The translations under genes were made by a program, and so were the position numbers. DNA of 54,843 nt from an uncultured bacterium. Lineage in GTDB: Bacteria; Bacillota; Clostridia; Oscillospirales; Oscillospiraceae. Below are positions 27,233 to 35,787 of this stretch, one piece after another. Position 1 is the first letter of the stretch. Every line of letters begins with the position of its first letter. Location: contig CAMNQF010000018.1 of assembly GCA_946548895.1 (NCBI GenBank), positions 1 through 54,843 on the forward strand. The letters are read 5' to 3'. The notes under the pieces are model-generated. The model saw nothing but the letters and a program-made list of their open reading frames with translations, was not told the DNA's origin and ran no database searches.

Positions 27233-28060
27233 TCAGGGCTGAAACCCCTCAAAAATGGAGACTGCCCCATCCCGGTCCAATGCCTCCATAGTCTCCCGGT
27301 CCCGGACGATCCACCCCGCCTCGCGCACGCCATACAGCATCCGCATCCACCGCAGGCTCAGGTTTTTTCGGTCCTTCCAGTGGTAAGCGATGAAATCTGG
27401 CTTTGTAAACGCGGTGGTGAGCAAGTTAGTGAGGATAAACCGGGCCGGCCAGGACAGATTGCCCGTCTCGCTGCCTTTCATAAAGTTTTGGCTCAACTGG
27501 CCCCGGATCACCCAGGGATACCGCTCCTTCAGCCGCAGCAGGGCCGCCGGGTGAAAAGATTCCACACAGAAGGTTCCGTTCCAGCCCTCCAGCGCCTTCA
27601 TGACCGCATCAGTGAGGGCGTTGGCGTTGCCCCGCTCCACCTTCAGCTCAATGACCAGGGGCGTTTTCCCCTCAAACAGGGCCAGCACCTCCCGCAGCAG
27701 TGGAATGGTTTCTTCTGTCCCCATGAGGGGGTAATCCTTCCGTTCCGCGGCGGTGAGGTCCTCAATGCGCGCCTTTTTGCCGCACACCCGGGTGAGGTCG
27801 CTGTCGTGGACCACCGCCAGCTCACCGTCCGCCATGAGGTGGACGTCCAGCTCCGCGCCAAAACCGCCCTCCACCGCCCGGCGGAACGCCGCCATAGAGT
27901 TCTCCGGCACGCCTTGGCTTATGTCATGGAGGCCCCGGTGGGCAAAGCGGACGCCCTCCAGGCCCTCCCAGCCCGGATGATTCTGCCGGGGCCGCAGCAG
28001 CAGGGTCCAGGTTCCCAGCACGCCCAGGCAGCCCGCGCCGATTTTTACAACAGTCTTCAT
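27233..28060 (-). CDS. Glycerophosphodiester phosphodiesterase family protein
   Basis: A 275-residue GDPD-family enzyme that hydrolyses glycerophosphodiesters to glycerol-3-phosphate and an alcohol. An N-terminal membrane anchor (about 2-20) precedes FAHRGLHDISQGVPENSM, with catalytic His and Arg, then GAELDVHLMADGELAVVHD, with metal-binding Glu and Asp and the second catalytic His. The C-terminal part has LVIELKVE. The ATG at 28060 follows AGAGG; a longer frame to 28219 lies in repeats. A GC-rich hairpin (27190-27216) follows the gene. Confidence 0.88.
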   Translation of the reverse strand: MKTVVKIGAGCLGVLGTWTLLLRPRQNHPGWEGLEGVRFAHRGLHDISQGVPENSMAAFRRAVEGGFGAELDVHLMADGELAVVHDSDLTRVCGKKARIEDLTAAERKDYPLMGTEETIPLLREVLALFEGKTPLVIELKVERGNANALTDAVMKALEGWNGTFCVESFHPAALLRLKERYPWVIRGQLSQNFMKGSETGNLSWPARFILTNLLTTAFTKPDFIAYHWKDRKNLSLRWMRMLYGVREAGWIVRDRETMEALDRDGAVSIFEGFQP

Positions 28061-28105
28061 CAATCTTCGCCTCTTATTTGATTTGCCGCGCCGGTGGCCT
28101 TCTAT

Positions 28106-28265
28106 CCCGGCGGTGACGGTCTCAAGCTCTTTTTGGTTCTTTTTCCCTTGCCGGAACACACCCCATATCGTTGCCGAGCTTCCGTTGGACGGCGCCAGCC
28201 CCGGCGGTGACGGTCTCAAGCTCTTTTTGGTTCTTTTTCTCTCGAGAAAAAGAACAGAGAAAAAG
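28106..28265. repeat. Family C palindrome with a 40-bp direct repeat
   Basis: A 40-base sequence is present twice without change, at 28106-28145 and 28200-28239. The second copy runs into GTTCTTTTTCTCTCGAGAAAAAGAAC, a hairpin that could terminate the MFS gene on the minus strand. No gene is visible in 28061-28267. Confidence 0.65.
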
Positions 28266-28267
28266 AA

Positions 28268-29611
28268 CTAGCCGTCCATATCCTCAAAGGCGTCCAGCCC
28301 CGTCCTGGCCTCCGCTTTGCTGTCGCCGTGGCGGACAAACAGCATGGTGACGAAACTCATGGCAACAAAGAACGCGGCATAGGGAAACAGAATCTGGTAG
28401 CTGATTTCCTTCATGAGGGTGCCCGCCAGCACCGGGGTGATGACCTGCGCCGTCATGGAAGCGGTGTAGTAGTAGCCAGTGAATTTGCCCACGTCGGAGC
28501 CCCTGCACATCTCCACCACCATGGGCAGGGAATTTACGTTGATGGCCGCCCAGGCCAGCCCCACCAGGGCAAAGGCCACATACATGGGAGCGGTGATGGT
28601 TCGGGCGCTGCGGGTCATGAGGAAGCCCGCCAGGAAGCAGGCCGCCAGCAGGACCACACCCGCCTGAATGGTGCGCTTGCGCCCAAATTTGGACGCCGCC
28701 ATACCGATGGGAATATAGGCCACGATGGCCCCCACAGTGGCCACCATCAGACAGGTGTTGGTGCCGCCGATTCCCTCCCCCATCACCTGGGACACATAGG
28801 TGGAGAACCAGGTGGTTACGCCGTTATACCCCGCAAACCACAGCGCAATGGAGGCCAGCAGGAACCCCAGGCTCCGCTTCACCGGGGCGGGCAGCACCTC
28901 GCCGCCGCTGCCGTCATCCTCCGCCAGGTTCCATTCCGGGTGCTTCCTCTCCAGCGTTCGGTTCTCCTCCGCCAGCCTGGGCTCCCGGATGGTGAGCAGC
29001 AGCACCGCCACCGAAGCCAGCATGATGAGGGACACGACGATGAACAGGGGCTGATAGTTCACATGGACCTGGCCGCGGGTGACCTCCGCCGGATACAGCG
29101 CCACGCTGATCCCCAGGTAGAGCACGCCGCCCACCGCCCCCATCAGGTTGATGATGGCGTTGGCCTTGGAGCGCAGGGGCTTCGGGGTGACGTCCGGCAT
29201 AAGGGCCACGGCGGGAGACCGGTAGGTACCCATGGCAATGAGCAGCAGCCCCAGCGTGATGACAAAGCTCACCAGCTTGAAGGGGGCGGCCTGCTGAAAA
29301 TAGCTGTTGTCCAAGATGGGCAGCAGGTTCATCAGCACCACCGCCCCGGCGGTGCCAGCCAGGATGTACGGGGTGCGGCGGCCCAGCTTCGTGCTGGTGC
29401 GGTCGGACAGCCCCCCAAACAGGGGCAGCAGAAACAGCGCTAAAATGTTGTCCGCCGCCATGATGGCCCCGGTGAGGGACTCGTCCATGTGAAAGGTGCC
29501 CTTGAGGATCAGGGGCACCAGATTGTCATACATCTGCCAGAAGGAGCAGATGGACAGGAAGGCCAGCCCCACCAAGATGGTCCGCCTGTTGCTCAGCTTC
29601 AGCTCGTTCAT
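28268..29611 (-). CDS. MFS transporter, sugar-cation symporter-like
   Basis: A 447-residue major facilitator with 12 expected helices. The cytoplasmic motif GGLSDRTSTKLGRRTPYIL between helices 2 and 3 is the GPH/SUC-like form of the family, and ASKFGRKRTIQAG marks the second half. Such proteins in Clostridia import sugars or glycosides by cation symport; substrate unknown. It starts at 29611 and overlaps the HAD gene stop by four bases (ATGA), so the two are coupled. Confidence 0.85.
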   Translation of the reverse strand: MNELKLSNRRTILVGLAFLSICSFWQMYDNLVPLILKGTFHMDESLTGAIMAADNILALFLLPLFGGLSDRTSTKLGRRTPYILAGTAGAVVLMNLLPILDNSYFQQAAPFKLVSFVITLGLLLIAMGTYRSPAVALMPDVTPKPLRSKANAIINLMGAVGGVLYLGISVALYPAEVTRGQVHVNYQPLFIVVSLIMLASVAVLLLTIREPRLAEENRTLERKHPEWNLAEDDGSGGEVLPAPVKRSLGFLLASIALWFAGYNGVTTWFSTYVSQVMGEGIGGTNTCLMVATVGAIVAYIPIGMAASKFGRKRTIQAGVVLLAACFLAGFLMTRSARTITAPMYVAFALVGLAWAAINVNSLPMVVEMCRGSDVGKFTGYYYTASMTAQVITPVLAGTLMKEISYQILFPYAAFFVAMSFVTMLFVRHGDSKAEARTGLDAFEDMDG

Positions 29612-30450
29612 GCTTTCACGCCCTTTTCTCCTGATTTGAAGCGGCCTGCCCGCCGCTCCCCCTCCCACGCCCGGTGGAGGGCGGCAAGGTTGTCAAATAC
29701 CCAGGTGGGCTTCACCTGGCTGTCCTCCAGGTCCGCCAGGGTCCCCTCGCCGGACAGGACGAACGCGGTGTCCACCCCGGCGTTGTACCCGGCGGCAATG
29801 TCGGTGTACAGCCGGTCCCCCACCATTACCGTTTTCTCGGGCGGGACCCCCGCCTGGGCCATGGCCAGCCGCGCCATGGCGGGCTGGGGCTTGCCGATCA
29901 CCCGGGGCCGGCGCCCGGTGGCCCGGTAGAGCATCTCGCACACGCTGCCGCAGTCGGGCACCGAACCATACCAGGTGGGGCACACCCAGTCCGGGTTCGC
30001 GGCGATAAAGTCCACCCCCCGGTTCAGCAGGATGCAGGCGTCCTCCAGCTTCTGGAATGCCAGCTCGGTGTCGAAGCCGATAATGAGGCAGTCCACCCTG
30101 TCCTCCCGGCGGTCCGTAACGGGGATGCCGGCCGCCTGGAGCTGCCCCCGGAAGCTCTTCGTGCCGAACACGTAGCACAGCCGGTATGGGGGCCGGGACA
30201 GCAGATCGGCAATCAGCGCGTCCACCGAGGTGACGAACTCCTCCCGCACCGCGTGAACGCCCATCCCCGCCAGCTTGTCGATATAGTCCCGCCCCGATTT
30301 GGACGAGTTGTTGGTGAGAAATCGATAGCGGCACCCCTCCGCCCGGACCGCCTCCAGAAAAGGGACGGTCCAGGGAAACAGGTCCCGGTCCAGGTAGATG
30401 GTGCCGTCCATGTCCAGCAAAAACAGCTCCTTGTCCCCCAGGCAAGCCAT
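29608..30450 (-). CDS. HAD-IIA family phosphatase (NagD/AraL-like)
   Basis: A 280-residue HAD hydrolase of subfamily IIA. Motif I is LFLLDMDGTIYLD with the nucleophile Asp, motif II FLTNNSS, motif III the Lys in VIGKPQPAM, and motif IV VMVGDRLYTDI. Relatives are sugar phosphate or nucleotide phosphatases that detoxify side products. Coupling with the MFS gene suggests action on an imported or overflow sugar phosphate, which is inference. The ATG at 30450 follows GGGAGG. Confidence 0.9.
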   Translation of the reverse strand: MACLGDKELFLLDMDGTIYLDRDLFPWTVPFLEAVRAEGCRYRFLTNNSSKSGRDYIDKLAGMGVHAVREEFVTSVDALIADLLSRPPYRLCYVFGTKSFRGQLQAAGIPVTDRREDRVDCLIIGFDTELAFQKLEDACILLNRGVDFIAANPDWVCPTWYGSVPDCGSVCEMLYRATGRRPRVIGKPQPAMARLAMAQAGVPPEKTVMVGDRLYTDIAAGYNAGVDTAFVLSGEGTLADLEDSQVKPTWVFDNLAALHRAWEGERRAGRFKSGEKGVKA

Positions 30451-30515
30451 GGCTTCCCTCCCTCCCTTCCGCGGCGGAGGAGCCTGTCCGGCTCCCAGCC
30501 GCCCGCGTGTCATTT

Positions 30516-30544
30516 ATTTTAACATACTTGTCCCCCGCTGTCTA
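30516..30544 (-). promoter_or_regulatory. Promoter of the HAD-MFS operon
   Basis: Minus-strand TAGACA (30539-30544) and TAAAAT (30516-30521), spacer 17, about 65 bases before the HAD start. Confidence 0.6.
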
Positions 30545-30593
30545 CGAAATTTGCAAGCTTTCACTGCCCCCGCGTACTCCCCGGCCCGTTCTA

Positions 30594-30622
30594 TTGCGTT
30601 AGCCGCAGCTTCATGGTATACT
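30594..30622 (+). promoter_or_regulatory. Promoter of the signal-peptide membrane protein gene
   Basis: TTGCGT (30594-30599) and TATACT (30617-30622), spacer 17, about 65 bases before the start at 30687. Confidence 0.65.
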
Positions 30623-30686
30623 ATTCCTGTCAGGTGCGCCTGCGCCCTGTATATGGAGGATAGTTTTGCTTGAAAAGGAGGCTGCC

Positions 30687-31553
30687 ATGAAACAGAAATC
30701 CGTATCTCCTGCCCGCCTGATCCCTGTCCTGCTGCTGTGCCTGCTCTGCCTTCTCCCCACCGCCTACGCCGACATCGGGCCCAAGCCGGAGATTACCATC
30801 ACCGTGGTCAACGCCCCGGAGGGGACGCTTTACCTGGACCTGCTGACCCAGGGGACACCTACTGACCACCCCTACCCCAACTCCAACGGCGAGCGCGACC
30901 CTGCCATCCTGGAAAACCTCCGCTCCCTGGAGGGGGGTGGCTGGGTGCTGGCTTACACCACCGGCGTGTCCGGCCCCCCTGTGTTTGGAGATGTGCGCCC
31001 CCAGGAGGACGGGAGCTGGCGCTACTCCTACATCGGCCTGCCCGAGACCTTCCGGGTGGCCGCCGCCACGGCGGATGAGGCCCAGGCCGCGGAAACGCCC
31101 TACACCCGGGAATTTGTGGGCAATATCGTCTACGACTGGCAGGCCAACACCGTCCGGGAGGCCACCCCCGCTCCCCTGCGGTTCCTGGCCCGGCTGGCGG
31201 CCACGCTGGCGCCCACCCTGCTCATCGAGGGCGTCATCTTCTGGCTGTTCGGCTTCCGGGAGAAACGCAGTTGGCTGGTGTTCCTCCTGGCCAACGCCGT
31301 CACCCAGACCGGCCTCCACTTGGCCATGGGCTCCACGCTGACCCAGGCGGGCTGGCACTTTCTCAATTACTTTCTCACCATCCTGATCCCGGAGCTGGTC
31401 ATCTGGGCGGCGGAGGCCGCGGCCTATGCCCTGCTCGTCAGCGAACATGACCGCCGCAAGCGGATCGGATACGCCTTCGCCGCCAACATCGCCAGCTTTG
31501 TGCTGGGGTACTTCCCCCTCCACCTGCTGTACGGCTTCCTCAAAAGCCTGTAA
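30687..31553 (+). CDS. Signal-peptide membrane protein of unknown function
   Basis: A 288-residue protein. It begins with a signal-like segment (about 10-30, LIPVLLLCLLCLLPTAYA), then an exported beta-rich domain of about 135 residues starting ADIGPKPEITITVVNAP, then four to five membrane helices (about 170-285, from FLARLAATLAPTLLIEGVIF). The DIGPKP start is a recurrent pattern in Clostridia membrane proteins, but I know no named family. The ATG at 30687 follows AAAGGAGG. It stands alone with promoter and terminator. Confidence 0.75.
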   Translation: MKQKSVSPARLIPVLLLCLLCLLPTAYADIGPKPEITITVVNAPEGTLYLDLLTQGTPTDHPYPNSNGERDPAILENLRSLEGGGWVLAYTTGVSGPPVFGDVRPQEDGSWRYSYIGLPETFRVAAATADEAQAAETPYTREFVGNIVYDWQANTVREATPAPLRFLARLAATLAPTLLIEGVIFWLFGFREKRSWLVFLLANAVTQTGLHLAMGSTLTQAGWHFLNYFLTILIPELVIWAAEAAAYALLVSEHDRRKRIGYAFAANIASFVLGYFPLHLLYGFLKSL

Positions 31554-31555
31554 GA

Positions 31556-31592
31556 AAAGGTCCCCCTCCGATCCGGCCGGAGGGGGACCTTT
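31556..31592. terminator. Bidirectional terminator
   Basis: A perfect 15-bp stem (31556-31570 with 31578-31592), seven-base loop, flanked by A-rich and T-containing ends. It separates the convergent membrane protein and riboflavin transporter genes. Confidence 0.9.
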
Positions 31593-31596
31593 CCTG

Positions 31597-32319
31597 TTAT
31601 CTCATGCGCAGCAGGCGCTCGATGTGCTTGTACAGGAAAAAGGTGATGATGGAATCCACCGCGCCCTTGAGCAGGTTAAAGGGCACCACGGCGAACAGCA
31701 CCAGGGTGTTGACGCTGACGATGGAGGGATTGATATCAGTGCCCATCCCGATGATGACCTCAAGCGGCATATCGAACAGGACAGAAAAGGCGGGGATCAG
31801 GTATACGGCGTTGAACAGGCTGCCGAACACGGTCATGGCGGCGGTACCCACCCCCATGCCGATAATGGCGCCGGTCTTGGTTTTTTGGGCAAAGTACACC
31901 ACCGAGGCGGGCAGGATGAAGGAACAGCCCACCACGAAGTTGGCCAAGTCGCCCACGAAAGCGGTGGACGTGCCTTTCAAGAACAGCTTCAGCACTACCT
32001 TCAGGAATTCGCACACCACGCCGGCCACAGGTCCCATGGAGAAGGAACAGATCAGCACCGGGATCTCGCTGAAGTCCAGCTCATAGAAGCCGGGGGCGAA
32101 GGGCAGGGGGAACTCGAAGTACATCAGCACGGCGGCGATGGCGGCAAATATGCCCACATAGGCGACACGCCGGGCCGGGGACTGCTTCTCCGGCTTGAGC
32201 CACACCCGCTCCAGCAGCACAGCCAGCGCGAAGATGCCCGCGAATACCACCAGGCACATCAGCAGGAATATCGCGTTGTCCACCACCGCCGCCAAAAGCT
32301 TTCCCGGATTTTCTAACAT
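31597..32319 (-). CDS. ribU: Riboflavin ECF transporter S component
   Basis: A 240-residue S component of an energy-coupling factor transporter, assigned to riboflavin because an FMN riboswitch precedes it. The core has ARRVAYVGIFAAIAAVLMYF, LDFSEIPVLICSF and the A-rich helix 1 that meets EcfT. An additional N-terminal membrane helix (about 10-35) makes it longer than the usual 190-200 residues. The ATG at 32319 follows GGGAGGT. The shared EcfA/A'/T module must be encoded elsewhere. Confidence 0.9.
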   Translation of the reverse strand: MLENPGKLLAAVVDNAIFLLMCLVVFAGIFALAVLLERVWLKPEKQSPARRVAYVGIFAAIAAVLMYFEFPLPFAPGFYELDFSEIPVLICSFSMGPVAGVVCEFLKVVLKLFLKGTSTAFVGDLANFVVGCSFILPASVVYFAQKTKTGAIIGMGVGTAAMTVFGSLFNAVYLIPAFSVLFDMPLEVIIGMGTDINPSIVSVNTLVLFAVVPFNLLKGAVDSIITFFLYKHIERLLRMR

Positions 32320-32341
32320 AAAAATACCTCCCAAGGCGGTC

Positions 32342-32510
32342 TAAAACGCCTGAAAACACTGTCTTCCAGGCGCGACACTACCTCAAGAGGGGCCACCCGT
32401 CTTCTTCCATCCGGACTATACCGTTGGTCCCGGAGTTTCACCGGGTCAGCCGCTTGCGCGGGTCGCGGACTATACCGCCAGTGGGGAATCTCACCCCGCC
32501 CTGAAGACAA
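32342..32510 (-). promoter_or_regulatory. FMN riboswitch (RFN element)
   Basis: The minus strand carries the RFN consensus: GTCTTC/GAAGAC closing stem P1, then GGGGTGAGATTCCCCACTGG, GCGGTATAGTCCGCGA, and AACGGTATAGTCCGGATGGA (32400-32508). The expression platform is a hairpin CGCCTG/CAGGCG (32347-32372) followed by TTTTAG, a terminator. FMN binding should stop transcription of ribU. Confidence 0.96.
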
Positions 32511-32532
32511 TCTATCAATTGTTTCGCGTTTC

Positions 32533-32561
32533 ATTATACGCCCGGCTCACAAAAAAAGCAA
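32533..32561 (-). promoter_or_regulatory. Promoter of the FMN riboswitch and ribU
   Basis: Minus-strand TTGCTT (32556-32561) and a perfect TATAAT (32533-32538), spacer 17. Confidence 0.75.
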
Positions 32562-32617
32562 GCCCCATTTTTGTCGGATTATGTCGAAACTTCTTAAAAC
32601 GAATGTTTTATATCCCC

Positions 32618-32646
32618 TTGACTTCATCCCAACAGCATAGTACAAT
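32618..32646 (+). promoter_or_regulatory. Promoter of the SLOG family gene
   Basis: TTGACT (32618-32623) and TACAAT (32641-32646), spacer 17. Confidence 0.7.
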
Positions 32647-32676
32647 TGTATCAATCAATGTTGAGGAGGAAGCGCT

Positions 32677-33216
32677 GTGGCCTACGAGGAAACCTTCACC
32701 TGCTGCTTCACCGGCCACCGGCCGGACAAGCTGCCCTGGGGGCTGGACGAGAGCGACCCCCGCTGCCTGGCCATCAAGCGCAGCATGACCCGGGAGCTGG
32801 AGGGGCTGTACCGCCGGGGCTACCGGCACTTTATCTCCGGCATGGCCATGGGGTGCGACCTCTACTTCGCGGAGGCGGCGCTGTCTCTGCGGAAACGGTA
32901 CCCGGAGGTGACGGTGGAGGGAGCGGTTCCCTGCCCCACTCAGGCCCAAAAATGGCCGGAGCGGCTGCGCCGGCGGCGGCGGCTGATTCTGAACGACTGC
33001 GACCTGGAGACGGTGGTCCAGCAGCACTACGACCGATTCTGTATGCACCGCCGGGACCGCTACATGGTGGACCGATCCGCCGCGGTGCTGGCGGTGTTCG
33101 ACGGCACGCCGGGCGGTACCCAGTACACCTTGAACTACGCCATGGACAAGGGCCGGGAGATCCTGCTGCTGGACCCCGCCCGGCCGGAAGCGGACGCCGC
33201 CCGCTTTACCCTGTGA
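32677..33216 (+). CDS. SLOG family protein (DUF1273-like)
   Basis: A 179-residue Rossmann-like protein of the SLOG superfamily. The start CCFTGHRPDKLPWG and GYRHFISGMAMGCDLYFAE are typical of DUF1273/YpsA-like proteins, and AVFDGTPGGTQYTLNYA matches the GGT nucleotide-ligand loop. SLOG domains bind nucleotides or nucleotide-derived signals; the bacterial stand-alone forms have no firm function. The start is GTG, seven bases after GGAGG. Single gene with promoter and terminator. Confidence 0.85.
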   Translation: MAYEETFTCCFTGHRPDKLPWGLDESDPRCLAIKRSMTRELEGLYRRGYRHFISGMAMGCDLYFAEAALSLRKRYPEVTVEGAVPCPTQAQKWPERLRRRRRLILNDCDLETVVQQHYDRFCMHRRDRYMVDRSAAVLAVFDGTPGGTQYTLNYAMDKGREILLLDPARPEADAARFTL

Positions 33217-33218
33217 AA

Positions 33219-33243
33219 AAGCCCCGCCGGACCCGGCGGGGCT
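33219..33243. terminator. Terminator between SLOG gene and small ORF
   Basis: An 11-bp GC-rich stem (33220-33230 with 33233-33243), flanked by A5 on the left and TTT on the right, so it works in either direction. Confidence 0.85.
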
Positions 33244-33248
33244 TTCCC

Positions 33249-33428
33249 TCACATTTTCAGCGAGCCGCTGAAGTTCTCCACGACCTCGCCCACGGCCTTG
33301 ATGGCCCGGCCCGCCGCCTTCTGGGCGGAGTGCTTTTTCTTCTTGGGCATCATCATCATGCCGATGGCCGCTCCCGCCGCCATGGTGGCCCCGGCGATGG
33401 GCAGGATGGCCTTTTTGTCCATTCTCAT
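33249..33428 (-). CDS. Small Met-rich hydrophobic protein
   Basis: A 59-residue protein. One hydrophobic segment rich in Ala, Gly and Met (about 6-24, ILPIAGATMAAGAAIGMMMM) is followed by KKKKHSAQKAAGRAIKAVGEV. It could be a small membrane-anchored or YtxH-like protein. The ATG at 33428 is eight bases after GGAG. Function unknown. Confidence 0.6.
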   Translation of the reverse strand: MRMDKKAILPIAGATMAAGAAIGMMMMPKKKKHSAQKAAGRAIKAVGEVVENFSGSLKM

Positions 33429-33496
33429 TGTCATCACTCCTTCGCCCCGTTAGCTTGCCCGTTTTTCCGCGAAGAAGCCTGTTTTTTGATTGGAAA

Positions 33497-34249
33497 CTAT
33501 TTCAAAATCAAAGACACCGGGCAGTGATCGCTGCCCTGGACCTCCGGGTGGATGGCCGCGGAATCCACCCTGCCGCGCAGGCGGTCGGACACAATAAAAT
33601 AGTCGATACGCCAGCCCGCGTTCTTCTCCCGGGCGTGGAAGCGGTAGCTCCACCAGGAATAGGCACCCTCCTCCTCCGGGTGGAGCAGGCGGAAGGTGTC
33701 GGTGAAGCCGGAGGACAGCAGACGGGTCATGGCGGCCCGCTCCTGGTCGGAAAAACCAGCGTTCCCCCGGTTGGTCTTGGGGTTTTTCAGGTCGATCTCC
33801 TCGTGGGCCACATTCAGGTCGCCGCAGTATACCACCGGCTTGGTTTTGTCCAGGCTCTTCAGATAGTCCAGCAGGTCGTCCTCCCACTCCATGCGGTAGC
33901 CGATGCGGGCCAGTTCATTCTGCGCGTTGGGGGTATAACAGTTCACCAGCCAGAAATCGGGGTATTCCAGGGTGATAAGCCGCCCCTCGTGGCCGTGCTT
34001 GTCCAAGTCCATGCCATAAGCCGCGGACATGGGCTCGGTGCGGGCAAAGACAGCGGTGCCGGAATAACCCTTCTTGTCCGCCGAGTTCCAGAACTCGTGG
34101 TAGCCGGGCAGCTCCACTTCCGCCTGGCCCCGCTCCATCTTCGTTTCCTGGAGACAAATGAAATCGGCGTCCAAACCCAGCACGGACTCCGCAAACCCTT
34201 TTTTCATACAGGCCCGCAGGCCGTTTACATTCCAGGACACGAATTTCAT
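33497..34249 (-). CDS. xth: Exodeoxyribonuclease III
   Basis: A 250-residue ExoIII/AP endonuclease of the EEP fold for base excision repair. Motifs are SWNVNGLRA, LQETKMERGQ with the metal-binding Glu, YCGDLNVAHEEIDL with catalytic Asp and Asn, and GSDHCPVSLIL with the terminal Asp-His pair; WRIDYFIVSD is also typical. The true start is ATG 34249 behind GAGGAGG. It overlaps the upstream membrane protein gene by four bases (ATGA). Longer frames are shadows of that gene. Confidence 0.95.
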   Translation of the reverse strand: MKFVSWNVNGLRACMKKGFAESVLGLDADFICLQETKMERGQAEVELPGYHEFWNSADKKGYSGTAVFARTEPMSAAYGMDLDKHGHEGRLITLEYPDFWLVNCYTPNAQNELARIGYRMEWEDDLLDYLKSLDKTKPVVYCGDLNVAHEEIDLKNPKTNRGNAGFSDQERAAMTRLLSSGFTDTFRLLHPEEEGAYSWWSYRFHAREKNAGWRIDYFIVSDRLRGRVDSAAIHPEVQGSDHCPVSLILK

Positions 34250-35604
34250 GCCGGGTTCCTCCTCAAATCCGTTTTGGCCTCTTTCGCCAGCTCCCAGACT
34301 GCCAGCGCCAGCGCCGCCAGCACGGCCAGCGCCTCCAGCGCCATGACAAAGGTGAAGCCCCCCAGCCGGAGCACGCAGTTGAACTTCAGCCGCAGGAACA
34401 CCAGATAGCTGGCCAGGGATGCCCCCTCCGCCAGCACCGCCGCCGGTACCCGCCTGGGGGAGGCGCAGGCCCAGCAGAGGGTGAACACATCGGCCAGAAA
34501 GAAGTATCGCTCGTGCATCCGGGGCAGGAAAAAAGGCACGCCCAGGCACAGCACAACCGCGGCGGCCATCGCTGTTTCCCGGCTCATCCGCCCCCGGAGC
34601 CGCCAGCCCAACGCCAGCAGGGCCAGCACCAGCAGCCCGGCGGCGGCGATGCCCAGGGCGGAGGCCAGTGTTTGGTCCACCTCCACGCCATAGGGGATAA
34701 ACTGGTAGGCCGAGGGGGCGTTGAGCACCAGCCGGGGATACTCCCCCACCTGCTGAAAATAGACCCCCAAAATATCTTTCCACGGCTTGCCCAGCGCCGC
34801 GGCGGGCAGGACAATGGCCAGATAAGTCAGGGGGAACACCCACAGCTCCCGGAACTTCACCCGTTTGGCCAGCCACAGCACCCCCCAAAGGGGCAGCACA
34901 AAAATAGCCTGAAGTTTGAAGGAAAAGGCCAGCGCCATCAGCGCCACCGAGACCTTGCCCCGTCCCTCCAGAGCCAGCGCTGCGGCATGGATGGCCAGCG
35001 CGCCGTAAATCACGTCGCACTGGGCCCAATAGGCCCCGTTGAGCACCACCGTGGGCAGCAGCAGGGCGGTCCCAAAGGCGATCAGGGGAGCGGCGCTCCC
35101 CTGCCGTTCCCTGCCCAGGGAACGCACCAGCCGGAAGCAGCCCCAGGCCAGCAGCACGTCCCACAGGATGGAGAACAGCTTGTAGAGATACAGGTCGGGC
35201 GCGTCCAGATAGGAAATGGCGGCGATAAAGTACAGGTAAGGTATATTGTAGTCGCCCACGCTGCCCGCCATGGCGGCAAAGCCGCCGTTGGCCTTGAAGT
35301 AGGAGTACCAAGGGCTTAAAAAGTCGCTGAAGTCGTCGGTGACACAGTCCAGGCACAGCGCCCGGACCAGCATAGCCGCCCCCACGGGCAGCAGCATTGC
35401 CAGCAGCGCGTCCCGGCCGCAGCCCTCCAGCCGCAGCAGAAACAGCGCCAGAAGCGCCAGCGCGGCCAGCATCACCGCCATTCCGATGTGGTCAGCCGCG
35501 GCGCCCCGTTCCAGGCCGGCGCACACAAAAGAAGTTCCGCCCAGCGCCAGCACGCCCAGTGCGGCGCATACAGGCGGCAGGTATGTGTTCCACTGTTTTT
35601 TCAC
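34246..35604 (-). CDS. GT-C-like membrane mannosyltransferase family protein
   Basis: A 452-residue polytopic protein with about ten membrane helices. An early acidic pair (CVTDDFSDFLSPWYSYF, about 90) and PRMHERYFFLADVFTL near 370 resemble GT-C glycosyltransferases that use polyprenyl-phosphate sugars (DUF2029/PIG-M-like). The acceptor is unknown. The start is GTG at 35604, seven bases after GGAGG. Its coupling to xth looks accidental in function. Confidence 0.7.
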   Translation of the reverse strand: MKKQWNTYLPPVCAALGVLALGGTSFVCAGLERGAAADHIGMAVMLAALALLALFLLRLEGCGRDALLAMLLPVGAAMLVRALCLDCVTDDFSDFLSPWYSYFKANGGFAAMAGSVGDYNIPYLYFIAAISYLDAPDLYLYKLFSILWDVLLAWGCFRLVRSLGRERQGSAAPLIAFGTALLLPTVVLNGAYWAQCDVIYGALAIHAAALALEGRGKVSVALMALAFSFKLQAIFVLPLWGVLWLAKRVKFRELWVFPLTYLAIVLPAAALGKPWKDILGVYFQQVGEYPRLVLNAPSAYQFIPYGVEVDQTLASALGIAAAGLLVLALLALGWRLRGRMSRETAMAAAVVLCLGVPFFLPRMHERYFFLADVFTLCWACASPRRVPAAVLAEGASLASYLVFLRLKFNCVLRLGGFTFVMALEALAVLAALALAVWELAKEAKTDLRRNPA

Positions 35605-35706
35605 GGCCCATCCTCCCGGTGGTTTTTTGATTCCTTGTCAAAGCATCATACCACAGCCGCCGCCCCTTTGTCCAGCTATTCCACAACAGTTTTTTCCTTT
35701 CGGCTG

Positions 35707-35735
35707 TTGACTTTTTTCCCGGAAAGCCTTATTCT
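35707..35735 (+). promoter_or_regulatory. Promoter of asnB
   Basis: TTGACT (35707-35712) and TATTCT (35730-35735), spacer 17, about 50 bases before asnB. Confidence 0.6.
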
Positions 35736-35787
35736 AAAAGATAGACTTTTCTCAAAACACCCATCCAATGAACTGGAGGATCATCAT

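Noticed and set aside
33497-35356. A 619-residue fusion of xth with an N-terminal extension
   Set aside because: The upstream part is an out-of-frame shadow of the GT-C-like membrane gene; the ExoIII start at 34249 has a GAGGAGG site and the ATGA overlap.
35488-35787. An N-terminal extension of AsnB
   Set aside because: The catalytic cysteine must be residue 2, which fixes the start at 35788; the upstream stretch holds the promoter.
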